Shown here piece by piece: positions 1 to 8,521 of a DNA stretch of 39,278 nt. Below the pieces are notes generated by a model. The model was not told the origin of the DNA, made no database searches, and was given only the letters and a program-made list of their open reading frames with translations. Numbering within the stretch: position 1 is the first letter of the stretch; every line of letters begins with the position of its first letter. The position numbers and the translations under genes were made by a program. The stretch is from Thermomonas sp. (GTDB lineage: Bacteria > Pseudomonadota > Gammaproteobacteria > Xanthomonadales > Xanthomonadaceae). Location of the stretch: contig NZ_JAHRWW010000008.1 in assembly GCF_019104945.1 (NCBI RefSeq), positions 1 to 39,278 on the forward strand. Direction: 5' to 3'.

Positions 1-1401
1 CCAAGCGCTGTCGTGGTGGCCGTCGCCGTCTTGAAAATGAAACCGTACTTTGATTCTTCCAAGTGCATCGCAGTGCAGGTCTTGTCCACCTTCAGCACTC
101 CCACCCACCACGATCGCGGTTTGGTAGCCGGGGGCCGTGGCCCTTGGGTTTAAGCGGGTGCCGGTGCCGTCGGGCAAAACGGAGCGCCAAGGCTTGTCGT
201 GCGGGGCGGCGATAAAACGCTGCGCATAGCCGGTTTGCTCGGCTTGCGCCCATAGATCGGCCTCGTTGGGGGCAATGGGCAGCGGATTCACGGCGCTGGT
301 GCGCTGAATACCGACCGGCAGCGTGGCGTCGAGCTGCTTGCGCACATCCACCGGCAGGTTATTGATGCCTTGATGCTCCACTTGCACCAGCAGCAGTTCG
401 GGCAGGTCATGACGCGGGGCGTCTTGGAGAGTGAACCATGCCCCCGAACGCAGGCCACGCACCGTGCCATGGCCCCACCACGCCTGCGCCTGCGCTTCCA
501 GCGCTTCGGCGTGCAAGGTGGCGTAATGCTGGGCGGCATTCCAACCGGAGAACGCATACGCGCCGGGGCTGTCAAAGGCTTCGCGTGCGCTCAGGCGGCC
601 GCCACCGTCCACCTCTTGCTGGGCGGTGAGGTTTTGCACACTGCGGTAATCATCGCTGCGCAGGGTGACGCGGGTGCTGCTCAGCCTGCGGCGGTGGCCG
701 ATGCTCAGCACGCTATCGGCCTTCTCGGTGGCATCGGCACGATGGAAGCGCACGCCCGCACGATTGGCATCCGCTTGCGGCAGGCGGCGGCTATCGGCAA
801 ACACTTCCATCACATTGCCGCAGGGTGCCTCTGCATCTGCCAGCGTGCGCCAGCTGAGGCCTTCTTCCGTCAACAGACGTTGCACGAAGGCCAGATCGCT
901 CTCGCGGTATTGCACGCAGTAGCTGCGCACCCGCCCTTCAAGAAACGCATCGCAGCCTTCGGCCCAGCGCCAGCAGGCGATCTGGGCATACTCGCCCAAT
1001 ACGGCGTCCACAATCTGGCGCACGCTTTGCTCTTGAAACACTCGGCTATGCCTGCCGTGCTGCAGCCACCACGTCCACGACTGCAGTTCCAAGCGGTAGC
1101 GGGCCAGCCCGCCGTCGCTGCCCACGCGCCGTGCGCCCGCTACCAGTCCGCCGCGCAACGCCGTCTCCCCGGACGGCAAGCGCGTGTGTAGCAGAGCGCG
1201 CTGGCCAAGCATCTCCCCCAAGGCCAGATCCGCGCGCGTGGACAGGACGTCCACCTCCGTGACCGCGTGTTCCCCCAAGCCGTCACGCCCCTGCCAGCGC
1301 ATCACCACCGCGCCAGGCAGAAAAGAAGCCTCTAACCGATATAAACGCTGCGCGTCCTCTAGACCGGCGAGCTGCGCCATTAGGTGATTCAACACGTCCA
1401 T
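1..1401 (-). CDS. vgrG: Type VI secretion spike protein VgrG (3' end cut by the window)
   Basis: Spike protein of the type VI secretion needle: a trimer at the tip of the Hcp tube that carries effectors into target cells. The minus-strand frame from an ATG at 1401 stays open for 467 codons to position 1, so the C-terminal part lies outside the window. Visible hallmarks are an N-terminal gp27-like region with the TWWLQHGRHSRVFQ stretch, followed by SYCVQYRESDLAFVQRLLTEEG, and near the window edge the start of the gp5/OB part (GRIKVRFHFQDGDGHHDSAW). This arrangement is standard for VgrG. A GGGG run about 7 nt upstream may serve as ribosome site. It is divergent from tssA, so both genes share the 1402-1548 spacer. 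Family assignment is secure; whether the missing C-terminus carries an effector extension cannot be seen. Confidence 0.93.
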   Translation of the reverse strand, partial: MDVLNHLMAQLAGLEDAQRLYRLEASFLPGAVVMRWQGRDGLGEHAVTEVDVLSTRADLALGEMLGQRALLHTRLPSGETALRGGLVAGARRVGSDGGLARYRLELQSWTWWLQHGRHSRVFQEQSVRQIVDAVLGEYAQIACWRWAEGCDAFLEGRVRSYCVQYRESDLAFVQRLLTEEGLSWRTLADAEAPCGNVMEVFADSRRLPQADANRAGVRFHRADATEKADSVLSIGHRRRLSSTRVTLRSDDYRSVQNLTAQQEVDGGGRLSAREAFDSPGAYAFSGWNAAQHYATLHAEALEAQAQAWWGHGTVRGLRSGAWFTLQDAPRHDLPELLLVQVEHQGINNLPVDVRKQLDATLPVGIQRTSAVNPLPIAPNEADLWAQAEQTGYAQRFIAAPHDKPWRSVLPDGTGTRLNPRATAPGYQTAIVVGGSAEGGQDLHCDALGRIKVRFHFQDGDGHHDSAW

Positions 1402-1548
1402 GTTTGCCCCATGCCATCCGCCTTGAAAAAGCAGGCTAGGCCTGCCCACGGGGGAACAATAATATGACGCAAGACGTCAGTCAATGACGTTTATATTTTA
1501 TAGTATGCCGTATAACGTCCATGACTTGACTGAAACTAACACTTCGCC
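1402..1548. promoter_or_regulatory. Divergent vgrG/tssA control region with repeated ACGTC/GACGT words
   Basis: This 147-nt spacer separates two divergent type VI genes and turns AT-rich at 1455-1540, against GC-rich flanks. The words TGACG (1465-1469), GACGTC (1473-1478), TGACGT (1485-1490) and AACGTC (1514-1519) recur within about 55 nt. GACGTCA (1473-1479) and TGACGTT (1485-1491) form an imperfect inverted repeat (6 of 7 positions) with a 5-nt spacer. This could be a binding site for a regulator that sets both genes together. No confident -35/-10 pair was identified. Confidence 0.45.
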
Positions 1549-2625
1549 ATGTTCGATATCAACGCACTACTCGACCCCATCTCACTCAACGACCCAACGG
1601 GCGAAGACCTATCGTTCTCGTTGGAGTTCGACCGCATTCTGGAAAGTCGCCGATCCGACGACCCCACCTTAGAGCAAGGCGTTTGGCAATCTGATATCAA
1701 ATCCGCCGACTGGCCCGCCGTGCGGCGCGATTGCATGAACCTACTAGAACGACGCAGCAAAGACCTGCGCCTCGCCGTTTGGCTAACCGAGGCCACCACT
1801 CGGCTTGAAGGATTTACTGGCTTTGCGAACGGGCTAGAACTCACCGCCAGCCTGTGCTTGAACTACTGGGAAGCCATCCACCCGCTGCCGCTCGATGGCG
1901 ACTTGGAAGAACGCATCGGCAATTTGAGCTGGCTATTAAGTAATGCACTGACATGGATGCGCGAGACACCGCTTGTATCTGCTACTCAAGGCCAGTTCTG
2001 CCTCAATGATTTCGAATACGCGCAAACCCATCTGCAAGACAGTAAGCGCGACCACAGCCGCCCGACTGTAGAAACGCTTGAGGCCGCGCGCCGCGACACG
2101 CCGCACGAATTTTATCGCCATCAAATTGAAGCACTCGCTGCCTGCACTACCGCGCTAGATGCACTCCAAGCCGCTGCAGACCGCCACCTAGGCATGGAGG
2201 GCCCAAGCTTTAGCGCCGCACGCGACCTGCTTATCCACCTACAGCAGACCACGCAGCGTTTCGCACGCGACGCCGGAATGCTACTGAGCGAATATGCTGA
2301 AGACACCACACCCCTGCCCGCGCCCGACACAGTGCCTGATGACGCCACACTTCCCAGCAACAGCACAACCAATTCAAACACCCAAGCACGTGGGTCAGTG
2401 GGCTACCCATCTTCGCGCCAAGAAGCCTTGCAGCAGTTGCGCCAAGTAGCGGATTACTTCCGCCGCAACGAGCCACACAGCCCCGCCGCCTACCTTGCCG
2501 ACAAAGCCGCACGTTGGGCCGATATGCCACTGCATGTGTGGCTTAAACGCGTCATCAAAGACAACAGCACGCTTGAGCAAATGGAAGAGATGCTCGACGT
2601 CAACGAATTAGGCGATGCCAAATAA
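1549..2625 (+). CDS. tssA: Type VI secretion protein TssA (ImpA N-terminal domain)
   Basis: TssA proteins form ring or cap complexes that guide assembly or priming of the type VI sheath and baseplate. The 358-aa product starts with the ImpA_N signature: MFDINALLDPISLNDPTGED, then a helical stretch with WPAVRRDCMNLLERRSKDLR and a YWEAIHPLP motif near residue 105. The C-terminal 70 residues (EPHSPAAYLADKAARWADMP, then LHVWLKRVIKD) match the conserved C-terminal segment of short TssA proteins. The linker around residues 250-285 is rich in Pro, Thr, Ser and Asn, so probably flexible. It is the last type VI gene on this side: 18 nt later the convergent ppc gene ends. Its GC looks a little lower than the neighbours'. 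The start at 1549 fits the family N-terminus; no good Shine-Dalgarno sequence is visible. Confidence 0.9.
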   Translation: MFDINALLDPISLNDPTGEDLSFSLEFDRILESRRSDDPTLEQGVWQSDIKSADWPAVRRDCMNLLERRSKDLRLAVWLTEATTRLEGFTGFANGLELTASLCLNYWEAIHPLPLDGDLEERIGNLSWLLSNALTWMRETPLVSATQGQFCLNDFEYAQTHLQDSKRDHSRPTVETLEAARRDTPHEFYRHQIEALAACTTALDALQAAADRHLGMEGPSFSAARDLLIHLQQTTQRFARDAGMLLSEYAEDTTPLPAPDTVPDDATLPSNSTTNSNTQARGSVGYPSSRQEALQQLRQVADYFRRNEPHSPAAYLADKAARWADMPLHVWLKRVIKDNSTLEQMEEMLDVNELGDAK

Positions 2626-2643
2626 CCCACTTGAAGCGGCACA

Positions 2644-5361
2644 TCAGCCGGTATTTTGAATCCCGGCGGAAATGCCGTTGACCGTAGAGACCAGCACACG
2701 CAGCAGCGCATCGTCTTGGCTACCGCTTGCGCGCCACTGCTTAAGCAACGACACCTGCAGCAGACTAATGGGGTCAACGTAGGGGTTACGCAGACGGATG
2801 GATAGCCGCAGCCGGTAATCGTCTGCAAGCAACTGATCACGCTGTTTGATTGCAAGTATGGCGTCGCGTGTGCGCGCAAATTCATGCGCGATCTGCGGAA
2901 AGAAAGTGGCGTGCAGAGTATCGCCGGCAAGATGCGAATAGCGTTCAAAAATCGCGATATCCGATTTCGCCATCTGCATTTCCACGTCGTCGATCATGGC
3001 GGCGAAAAACGGCCAATCGCGCGCCATTGCCACCATCGCATCAACGCCATAGGTATTGATGCCGTACTCGAGCGCCGTTCCAAGACCATACCAACCAGTA
3101 AGGCCCGAGCGGTTTTGTGACCACGAAAACACCCAGGGAATGGCACGCAGGTTCGACACCCCACCGTCGCGCCGCCGTGACGGGCGCGAACCAATATGCA
3201 GCCGTTCAATCACATCCACTGGCGTGGCTGCGCGAAAATAGGCGGTGAAGTCTGGATGTTCGTGCACGAGCGCGCGGTAGTGCGCGCGCGATACATTCGC
3301 AAGTTCCGCCGCCATCGCGCGCCATTGCACCTCGCGCGGCTCCGGTGGGCGCGGGCGCAGGCTAGCACGCAGCACCGCACCTGCGGTTTGCTCTAAATTG
3401 CGCAGCGCCAACGCACGAATACCGTAGCGGCGATGGATCACTTCCCCCTGCTCGGTCATACGCATACGGCCAGCCACCGAGCCGCGCGGCGCCGCAATGA
3501 TGCCGCGCTCGGTCTTCCCGCCACCACGGCTCACCGAGCCACCGCGACCATGGAAGAACACGATCTGCACACCCGCCTGCTGCGCCACTTCAAGCAATTC
3601 CACCTGAGCGCGCTGTAGCGCCCAGCGTGAGGCCAGCACACCACCATCTTTTGCGCTATCGCTATAGCCCAGCATCACCGTTTGCCGGTTACCGCGCGCT
3701 TGCAGATGCCGACGATAAATAGGATCACCAAACAATGCTTGCATGGTGCTAGGTGCGGCTTCTAAGTCGGCCACAGTTTCAAATAGCGGCGCCACATCCA
3801 ACGGCACTTCACCACCATCAACACAGCCTGCAACACGTGCCAGCGCAAGCACCGCCAGCGCATCGGCGGCATTGCGCGCCATGCTGATGATATAGGGCCC
3901 AAACGCGTGCTCACCTAAGCTTGCACGCAGCGCCTGAACGGTGCGAAATACATCCAGCGTTGCAGCCGCTGCCTCGGCATCCGGTGCGGCCACCGCACCT
4001 CCTGCAATCAATGCATGTAAATGCCCCAAGCGTTCCTGTAGTGGCAGCGCACTCCAACCTTCCATACCCAGCAACACAGCTAGCGCTTGATCGTGCACTG
4101 CAGAATCTTGACGAAGATCCAGCGCCGCCATATGAAACCCAAAACTACGCGCACGCCAAAGTACGCGGCGCAATGCAAACCGCCCCGCATGAGCCCCACG
4201 ATGCCGCGCAAGACTGGTATCGATCAATTCAAGATCCGCGACAAAGGCCTTGGCGTCCGGGTACGCACCTTCCGCCCCTTCTAGCGTCGCTTGCATCCGC
4301 GCACGCATCGCCCAAAGTAGCTGCCGATAAGGCATATCCGCCAAACGCACACGCGAGCGCACAGCCCCCTTTGGAAATAAAGCACGATATTCCACCGCAC
4401 GCGCCTCAATAACCGCATCCACTTCAGCATGGCCGCAACTCTGCGTCAAAATGTCGCTGAGTGCGCGCATATCGTGCAGATAACCATTCAGCGCTTGCCT
4501 GCGCTGCGCGGCTAGCGCTGCACGAATCGTGGCGGCTCCGACATTCGGGTTGCCGTCCATATCACCGCCCACCCAACTCCCAAAACGCAGCACAGGTGGC
4601 AGTGCAATACGTTGCCCGTACACAGCCTCTACGGCGTCGGCAAACGCTTCATAAAACACCGGCAACACACGGAACAGGACACCCCCCAAGTAATAGCCGA
4701 TATGCTCAATCTCATCGGTGACACTCGGCTTCACCGGCGGCGCTTCATTGGTCTGCCACGCCGTGGTAAGCGATTGCCGAATGCGCGCATCATCGGCGCG
4801 CCGTTCCGGCGGCGTGCGCGTGCGGTCGATATCTGCAATCAAGCGTTCAACCGTGTCTTTTTCCTTCAGCAATAGCGCGCGCCGAACAGCCTCGGTGGGG
4901 TGCGCAGTGAACACTGGTTCGATCCACATCGCTTGCATCTGCTGCTGTAATTCATTCAGCGTGACGCCTTGTGCGTGCAATTCGCGCAACGCGGCCTCCA
5001 AGCCCCCCGGCTGCGGCGCACTGCTTTGACGTTGATAATCGCGACGCCTGCGAATGCGGTGCACACGCTCGGCTAAATTTGTTGCACTGAAGTAGGCCGC
5101 AAATGCGCGCACCAGCGGCTCTGCATCATCCAGAGGAACTTGCGCCAGCCAATACGCCAACCCATCCACTGGCTGCCCCTGCTCGCGGCGGGCAATGGCC
5201 ATCTTCCGCAGCGCCTCGACCTGCTCGAGAAAAGCAGGTGAGACCTGCTCGGCCAACATCTCGCCCACCATCGCACCCAGCCGGCGCACATCGTCACGCA
5301 GCAGTACATCGGTTTTTGCAAAGGTCAACGGTTCACGCAGTGAAGAGTCTGAATGTGTCAT
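2644..5361 (-). CDS. ppc: Phosphoenolpyruvate carboxylase
   Basis: Cytosolic anaplerotic enzyme that makes oxaloacetate from phosphoenolpyruvate and bicarbonate. The 905-aa product is close to the usual bacterial length (about 880-930). Catalytic signatures are present in order: TAHPTEAVRR with the catalytic His at residue 154, GYSDSAKDGG with its Lys at residue 571, the mobile glycine-rich loop FFHGRGGSVSRGGG, the IPWVFSWSQNR segment, and the conserved C-terminal tail ending in NTG. The ATG at 5361 gives a normal family N-terminus. The gene follows gshA on the same strand after 89 nt, where a weak promoter is visible, and its stop lies 18 nt from the convergent tssA stop. Nothing is broken or missing. 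Confidence 0.98.
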   Translation of the reverse strand: MTHSDSSLREPLTFAKTDVLLRDDVRRLGAMVGEMLAEQVSPAFLEQVEALRKMAIARREQGQPVDGLAYWLAQVPLDDAEPLVRAFAAYFSATNLAERVHRIRRRRDYQRQSSAPQPGGLEAALRELHAQGVTLNELQQQMQAMWIEPVFTAHPTEAVRRALLLKEKDTVERLIADIDRTRTPPERRADDARIRQSLTTAWQTNEAPPVKPSVTDEIEHIGYYLGGVLFRVLPVFYEAFADAVEAVYGQRIALPPVLRFGSWVGGDMDGNPNVGAATIRAALAAQRRQALNGYLHDMRALSDILTQSCGHAEVDAVIEARAVEYRALFPKGAVRSRVRLADMPYRQLLWAMRARMQATLEGAEGAYPDAKAFVADLELIDTSLARHRGAHAGRFALRRVLWRARSFGFHMAALDLRQDSAVHDQALAVLLGMEGWSALPLQERLGHLHALIAGGAVAAPDAEAAAATLDVFRTVQALRASLGEHAFGPYIISMARNAADALAVLALARVAGCVDGGEVPLDVAPLFETVADLEAAPSTMQALFGDPIYRRHLQARGNRQTVMLGYSDSAKDGGVLASRWALQRAQVELLEVAQQAGVQIVFFHGRGGSVSRGGGKTERGIIAAPRGSVAGRMRMTEQGEVIHRRYGIRALALRNLEQTAGAVLRASLRPRPPEPREVQWRAMAAELANVSRAHYRALVHEHPDFTAYFRAATPVDVIERLHIGSRPSRRRDGGVSNLRAIPWVFSWSQNRSGLTGWYGLGTALEYGINTYGVDAMVAMARDWPFFAAMIDDVEMQMAKSDIAIFERYSHLAGDTLHATFFPQIAHEFARTRDAILAIKQRDQLLADDYRLRLSIRLRNPYVDPISLLQVSLLKQWRASGSQDDALLRVLVSTVNGISAGIQNTG

Positions 5362-5369
5362 GACTGCAG

Positions 5370-5398
5370 ATTACCGCACTTTTGATGCAGCGCAGCAA
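5370..5398 (-). promoter_or_regulatory. Candidate sigma70 promoter of ppc
   Basis: On the minus strand TTGCTG (5398-5393) and GGTAAT (5375-5370) lie 17 nt apart. The -10 end is 8 nt before the ppc ATG, so transcription would begin at or next to the start codon. The hexamers match consensus only moderately, so this is tentative. Confidence 0.33.
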
Positions 5399-5450
5399 TG
5401 GTTGCATTCGTGACAAATTTCAGCCCTGTACTATTTTCCCTTCAATGGCT

Positions 5451-6824
5451 TCAGTAAGAGTATTCGCAAAATAGTGGGTCAACACTTCCATGCCACTCCC
5501 CATGGAATAGCTCCAATTTGCGCTCGGCAGGGGTTTTCCCGGCTTCTACAATTTCAATGAGCGGCTCCAAGAAACGCGACTCATCCACACCCTTGCTGTT
5601 ATGTACCGCGCGCCGCGCCAAGCCTGCAGCCGAAATCTGCAACGCCTGCCGCGCTAATTCGCGCACCGTGCTGCCACGAAATGGCAGCTTCAACGCATGC
5701 TTGGGCACACCATCACGCAGGGCATGGCGTTCTTCCATCGAAAAATTCTTAACTAAATCCCAGGCCGCATCGAGCGCTGCGTCGTCATACAACAGCCCCA
5801 CCCAGAACGCCGGAAGTGCGCACAGCCGCCCCCACGGGCCACCATCAGCGCCACGCATTTCCAAAAACTTTTTCAGCCGCACTTCGGGGAAGGCGGTGGT
5901 CATGTGGTCGTTCCAGTCACGCAAGGTGGGCAATGCGCCGGGCAGCACGTCCAGTTCACCTTTTAGGAATTTGCGGAACGATTTACCGCTGCAGTCGATG
6001 TATTCATCGTCGCGATGGCTGAAATACATGGGCACATCGAGCAGGTAATCCACATAGCGCTCGTAACCAAACCCCTCTTCAAACACGAAATCAAGCATGC
6101 CCGTGCGATCGGGGTCGGTATCAGTCCAGATGTGCGAACGGTAGCTGAGATAACCGTTGGGCTTGCCTTCGGTGAATGGCGAGTCGGCGAAGAGCGCGGT
6201 GGCAATCGGCTGCAGTGCCAGCGAAACGCGGAACTTTTTCACCATATCGGCTTCGGATGCGTAGTCCAAATTGACCTGTACCGTGCAGGTGCGGGTCATC
6301 ATATCCAACCCCAAGTCGCCCACCTTCGGCATGTATGCACGCATGATTTTGTAGCGATCTTTCGGCATCCACGGCATTTCGTCGCGCCGCCATTTCGGCT
6401 GAAAGCCCATACCTAAAAAGCCGAGCTGAAGCTCTTCCGCCACCTCGCGCACTTCGCGCAGATGGGTTCCAACTTCCTTGCAGGTCTCATGAATGCTTTG
6501 TAGCTGGCCGCCGGAAAGTTCAAGCTGCCCAGCGGGCTCTAGCGTCACCGAAGCGTCATCGCGGGTAAGCGCGATCACGCGGCCATGCTCGGCATAGGGC
6601 GCCCAGCCAAACCGGGTTAACCCTTTCAGCAGTGCTTCGATCCCTCGCTCGCCCTCGAACGTCGGTGGGCGCAGGTCATCCAGCTGGAAACCGAACTTTT
6701 CGTGCTCGGTACCAATGCGCCACGCATCACGCGGCTTTTCACCAGAAGCCATCACCGCCGCAAGCTGACGGGGGTCGGTAATAGGAGTATCGCTGGCTGT
6801 GCTAGGTCCTGACATTGGCCACAT
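5451..6824 (-). CDS. gshA: Glutamate-cysteine ligase, GCS2/plant-type
   Basis: Catalyses the ATP-dependent joining of L-glutamate and L-cysteine, the first step of glutathione synthesis in the cytosol. The 457-aa product belongs to the GCS2 class found in plants, alphaproteobacteria and xanthomonads rather than the E. coli GshA class. Recognisable segments are IGTEHEKFGF near residue 38 (metal/ATP-binding glutamates), SVTLEPAGQLELSGG near residue 93, MGFQPKW, and MMTRTCTVQVNLDYASE in the middle. The start may be the ATG at 6824 or an ATG three codons later at 6815 (MSGPST); neither has a strong ribosome site. It lies between engB and ppc on the same strand. No gshB is present in this window. 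Confidence 0.95.
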   Translation of the reverse strand: MWPMSGPSTASDTPITDPRQLAAVMASGEKPRDAWRIGTEHEKFGFQLDDLRPPTFEGERGIEALLKGLTRFGWAPYAEHGRVIALTRDDASVTLEPAGQLELSGGQLQSIHETCKEVGTHLREVREVAEELQLGFLGMGFQPKWRRDEMPWMPKDRYKIMRAYMPKVGDLGLDMMTRTCTVQVNLDYASEADMVKKFRVSLALQPIATALFADSPFTEGKPNGYLSYRSHIWTDTDPDRTGMLDFVFEEGFGYERYVDYLLDVPMYFSHRDDEYIDCSGKSFRKFLKGELDVLPGALPTLRDWNDHMTTAFPEVRLKKFLEMRGADGGPWGRLCALPAFWVGLLYDDAALDAAWDLVKNFSMEERHALRDGVPKHALKLPFRGSTVRELARQALQISAAGLARRAVHNSKGVDESRFLEPLIEIVEAGKTPAERKLELFHGEWHGSVDPLFCEYSY

Positions 6825-6933
6825 CTATCGGGGAACAGTTCAGGATAGCGTGCATAAAGATGCAACACAGCACCGTGAAGACACTTTCAGCGTTTCACCA
6901 GTGCACATAATGAACGCTTATAAGTGCTTCGCG

Positions 6934-7566
6934 TTACTTCGCCCCACCCGCTAACTGCAGCCAGCCCGCAACAACGGCGCGTAACTCGTCCACGCCCTGT
7001 TTGGATTCACCCGAAAACAGCTGCACGCTGACGCTGTCGCCAAACGCGCGCGATAGCTCCATTTTGACCGCCTGCAGCGTATTGCCTGCGGCGCCTCGGC
7101 TGAGCTTATCGGCCTTCGTCAGCAACGCGTGCGCGGGCAGGCCACGCTCCATCGCATAGCCCAACATCTGCCGGTCGTAGTCTTTGAGCGGGTGCCGCAC
7201 GTCCATCACCACCACCAGCCCGCGCAGGGCGAAACGGTCGTGGAAGTAGCTTTCAACAAACGCCTGCCAGTGCGCCTGCAGTTCTTGCGGCACCTTGGCA
7301 TAGCCATAGCCAGGCAGATCGACGAGGTATTTATTTTCGTGCGGCGGGATACCGAAATACACTAGCTGCTGGGTGCGGCCGGGTGTTTTTGATACCCGCG
7401 CCAGCGCATTTTGCTGGCATAGCGCGTTCAAAGAGGAAGATTTCCCGGCATTCGAGCGGCCTGCAAAGGCCACCTCGAAACCGCCGTCGGGCGGCAGTTG
7501 GCGGGGCGTGTGCGCCGCCAGCATGTACTGGGCGCGTGCGAACGGATTAGGTGCAGCCATACCCAT
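6934..7566 (-). CDS. engB: Ribosome biogenesis GTP-binding protein EngB (YihA/YsxC)
   Basis: Small TRAFAC-class GTPase needed for late assembly of the large ribosomal subunit. The G motifs are complete: G1 GRSNAGKSS, a G2-region threonine in SKTPGRTQ, G3 DLPGYG, G4 TKAD, and a G5-like SGES segment. The frame is open upstream to 7608, but the ATG at 7566 (MGMAAPNPFARAQY) or the ATG two codons later at 7560 fits the family N-terminus; the former gives 210 aa, the usual size. It is divergent from the cytochrome c4 gene, with about 115 nt between starts. The C-terminal helix and stop are intact. Confidence 0.96.
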   Translation of the reverse strand: MGMAAPNPFARAQYMLAAHTPRQLPPDGGFEVAFAGRSNAGKSSSLNALCQQNALARVSKTPGRTQQLVYFGIPPHENKYLVDLPGYGYAKVPQELQAHWQAFVESYFHDRFALRGLVVVMDVRHPLKDYDRQMLGYAMERGLPAHALLTKADKLSRGAAGNTLQAVKMELSRAFGDSVSVQLFSGESKQGVDELRAVVAGWLQLAGGAK

Positions 7567-7600
7567 AGCATGACATGATGCGCGCAAAGATGGCGGGCGT

Positions 7601-7629
7601 TTGACCACAAAGCCCGCGACAACGATAAT
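7601..7629 (+). promoter_or_regulatory. Sigma70 promoter of the cytochrome c4/dsbA operon
   Basis: TTGACC (7601-7606) and GATAAT (7624-7629) are separated by exactly 17 nt and each matches consensus at 5 of 6 positions. The predicted start near 7636 gives a leader of about 46 nt that includes a GGAG ribosome site before the ATG at 7682. It is the best conventional promoter in the window. Confidence 0.7.
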
Positions 7630-7681
7630 TCAACCGTTCAGCGGGCGATGCCCGTATCCCAATTTTGAGTGGAGTTTCCGC

Positions 7682-8449
7682 ATGCGTCCTGTCCTTGCCC
7701 TTGCCGGTGTCGCCTGTCTTGCACTAGCCGCTGCTGCCTTTGCGCAGAGCACGGCCGTGGCCGCACCCGACAATGCCCCGGTGCAAGCCGCGCCGCTGCA
7801 AGAAAAACCAGCCAGCTGGGGCGATGCCAAAGCCGGTCAAGCCAAGGCCGGTGTTTGTGCGGCCTGCCACGGCCTTGACGGCAATGCCATGCAGCAAAAC
7901 GCGCCACGTATTGCTGGCATGCCAGAGCGCTACCTTGCCGAACAGCTACACCTCTTTAAGACCGGCCAGCGTACTGAGGGCCTTGCCGCCATCATGGTGC
8001 CGTTTGCCACCTTGCTTAGCGCGCAAGATATGCGCGACGTGGGTGCTTGGTACGCCTCACAAAAAGCGGGTGCTGGCGTTGCCGACGATACCGTTATTAC
8101 CAGCGGCTCTAATAAGGACCTGAAGTTCTATCAAGTGGGCGAGAAGCTATTCCGTTTTGGTGATTCCAAGCGTGGCATTCCCGCCTGCATGGCCTGCCAT
8201 GGCCCGTCCGGTGCGGGTAACCCCGGCCCGGCGTATCCGTCGATCCACGGCCAAGACTCTGCCTATGTGGCACGCCGCCTCGAGGAATACCGCAAGGGCG
8301 AAACTGCGTACACCAACCCTGCGCACTTCAAGTTGATGACCTCTGTCGCCCAGACCCTGAGCGATGAAGAAATCAAATCGCTGGCCAGCTACGTACAAGG
8401 CCTGCACACACGCGAACCGGGCACCACCAAAGAGAGCATTGCGCGCTAA
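7682..8449 (+). CDS. Cytochrome c4, diheme
   Basis: Periplasmic diheme electron carrier that usually passes electrons from the bc1 complex to terminal oxidases. The open frame runs back to 7601, but the ATG at 7682 begins a clear signal peptide (MRPVLALAGVACLALAAAAF, cleavage after a nearby Ala-rich site) and has a GGAG ribosome site. The 255-aa product has two heme-attachment motifs: CAACH with Cys59, Cys62 and His63, and CMACH with Cys169, Cys172 and His173. Each domain carries a Met-containing segment downstream that could supply the sixth ligand (IMVPFAT, FKLMTSVAQ). The two-domain layout and length are typical of c4. It leads a run with two DsbA genes, so it is co-transcribed with thiol oxidoreductases. 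Confidence 0.94.
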   Translation: MRPVLALAGVACLALAAAAFAQSTAVAAPDNAPVQAAPLQEKPASWGDAKAGQAKAGVCAACHGLDGNAMQQNAPRIAGMPERYLAEQLHLFKTGQRTEGLAAIMVPFATLLSAQDMRDVGAWYASQKAGAGVADDTVITSGSNKDLKFYQVGEKLFRFGDSKRGIPACMACHGPSGAGNPGPAYPSIHGQDSAYVARRLEEYRKGETAYTNPAHFKLMTSVAQTLSDEEIKSLASYVQGLHTREPGTTKESIAR

Positions 8450-8521
8450 CCCCGCGCTTCATCTCGCGTTCGCCCTCCCTGATGCATGCTGAACCGGCAT
8501 GTCGCCGGAGAGAGAGTTTTC

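Noticed and set aside
370-1191. Long plus-strand open frame opposite vgrG
   Set aside because: It is antisense to a clear VgrG frame, has no recognisable motif and Ala-rich composition typical of shadow frames in GC-rich DNA.
6915-6932. CTTATAAG palindrome after engB as a terminator
   Set aside because: The dyad is short, has no T-run and is more likely part of a promoter-like AT patch.
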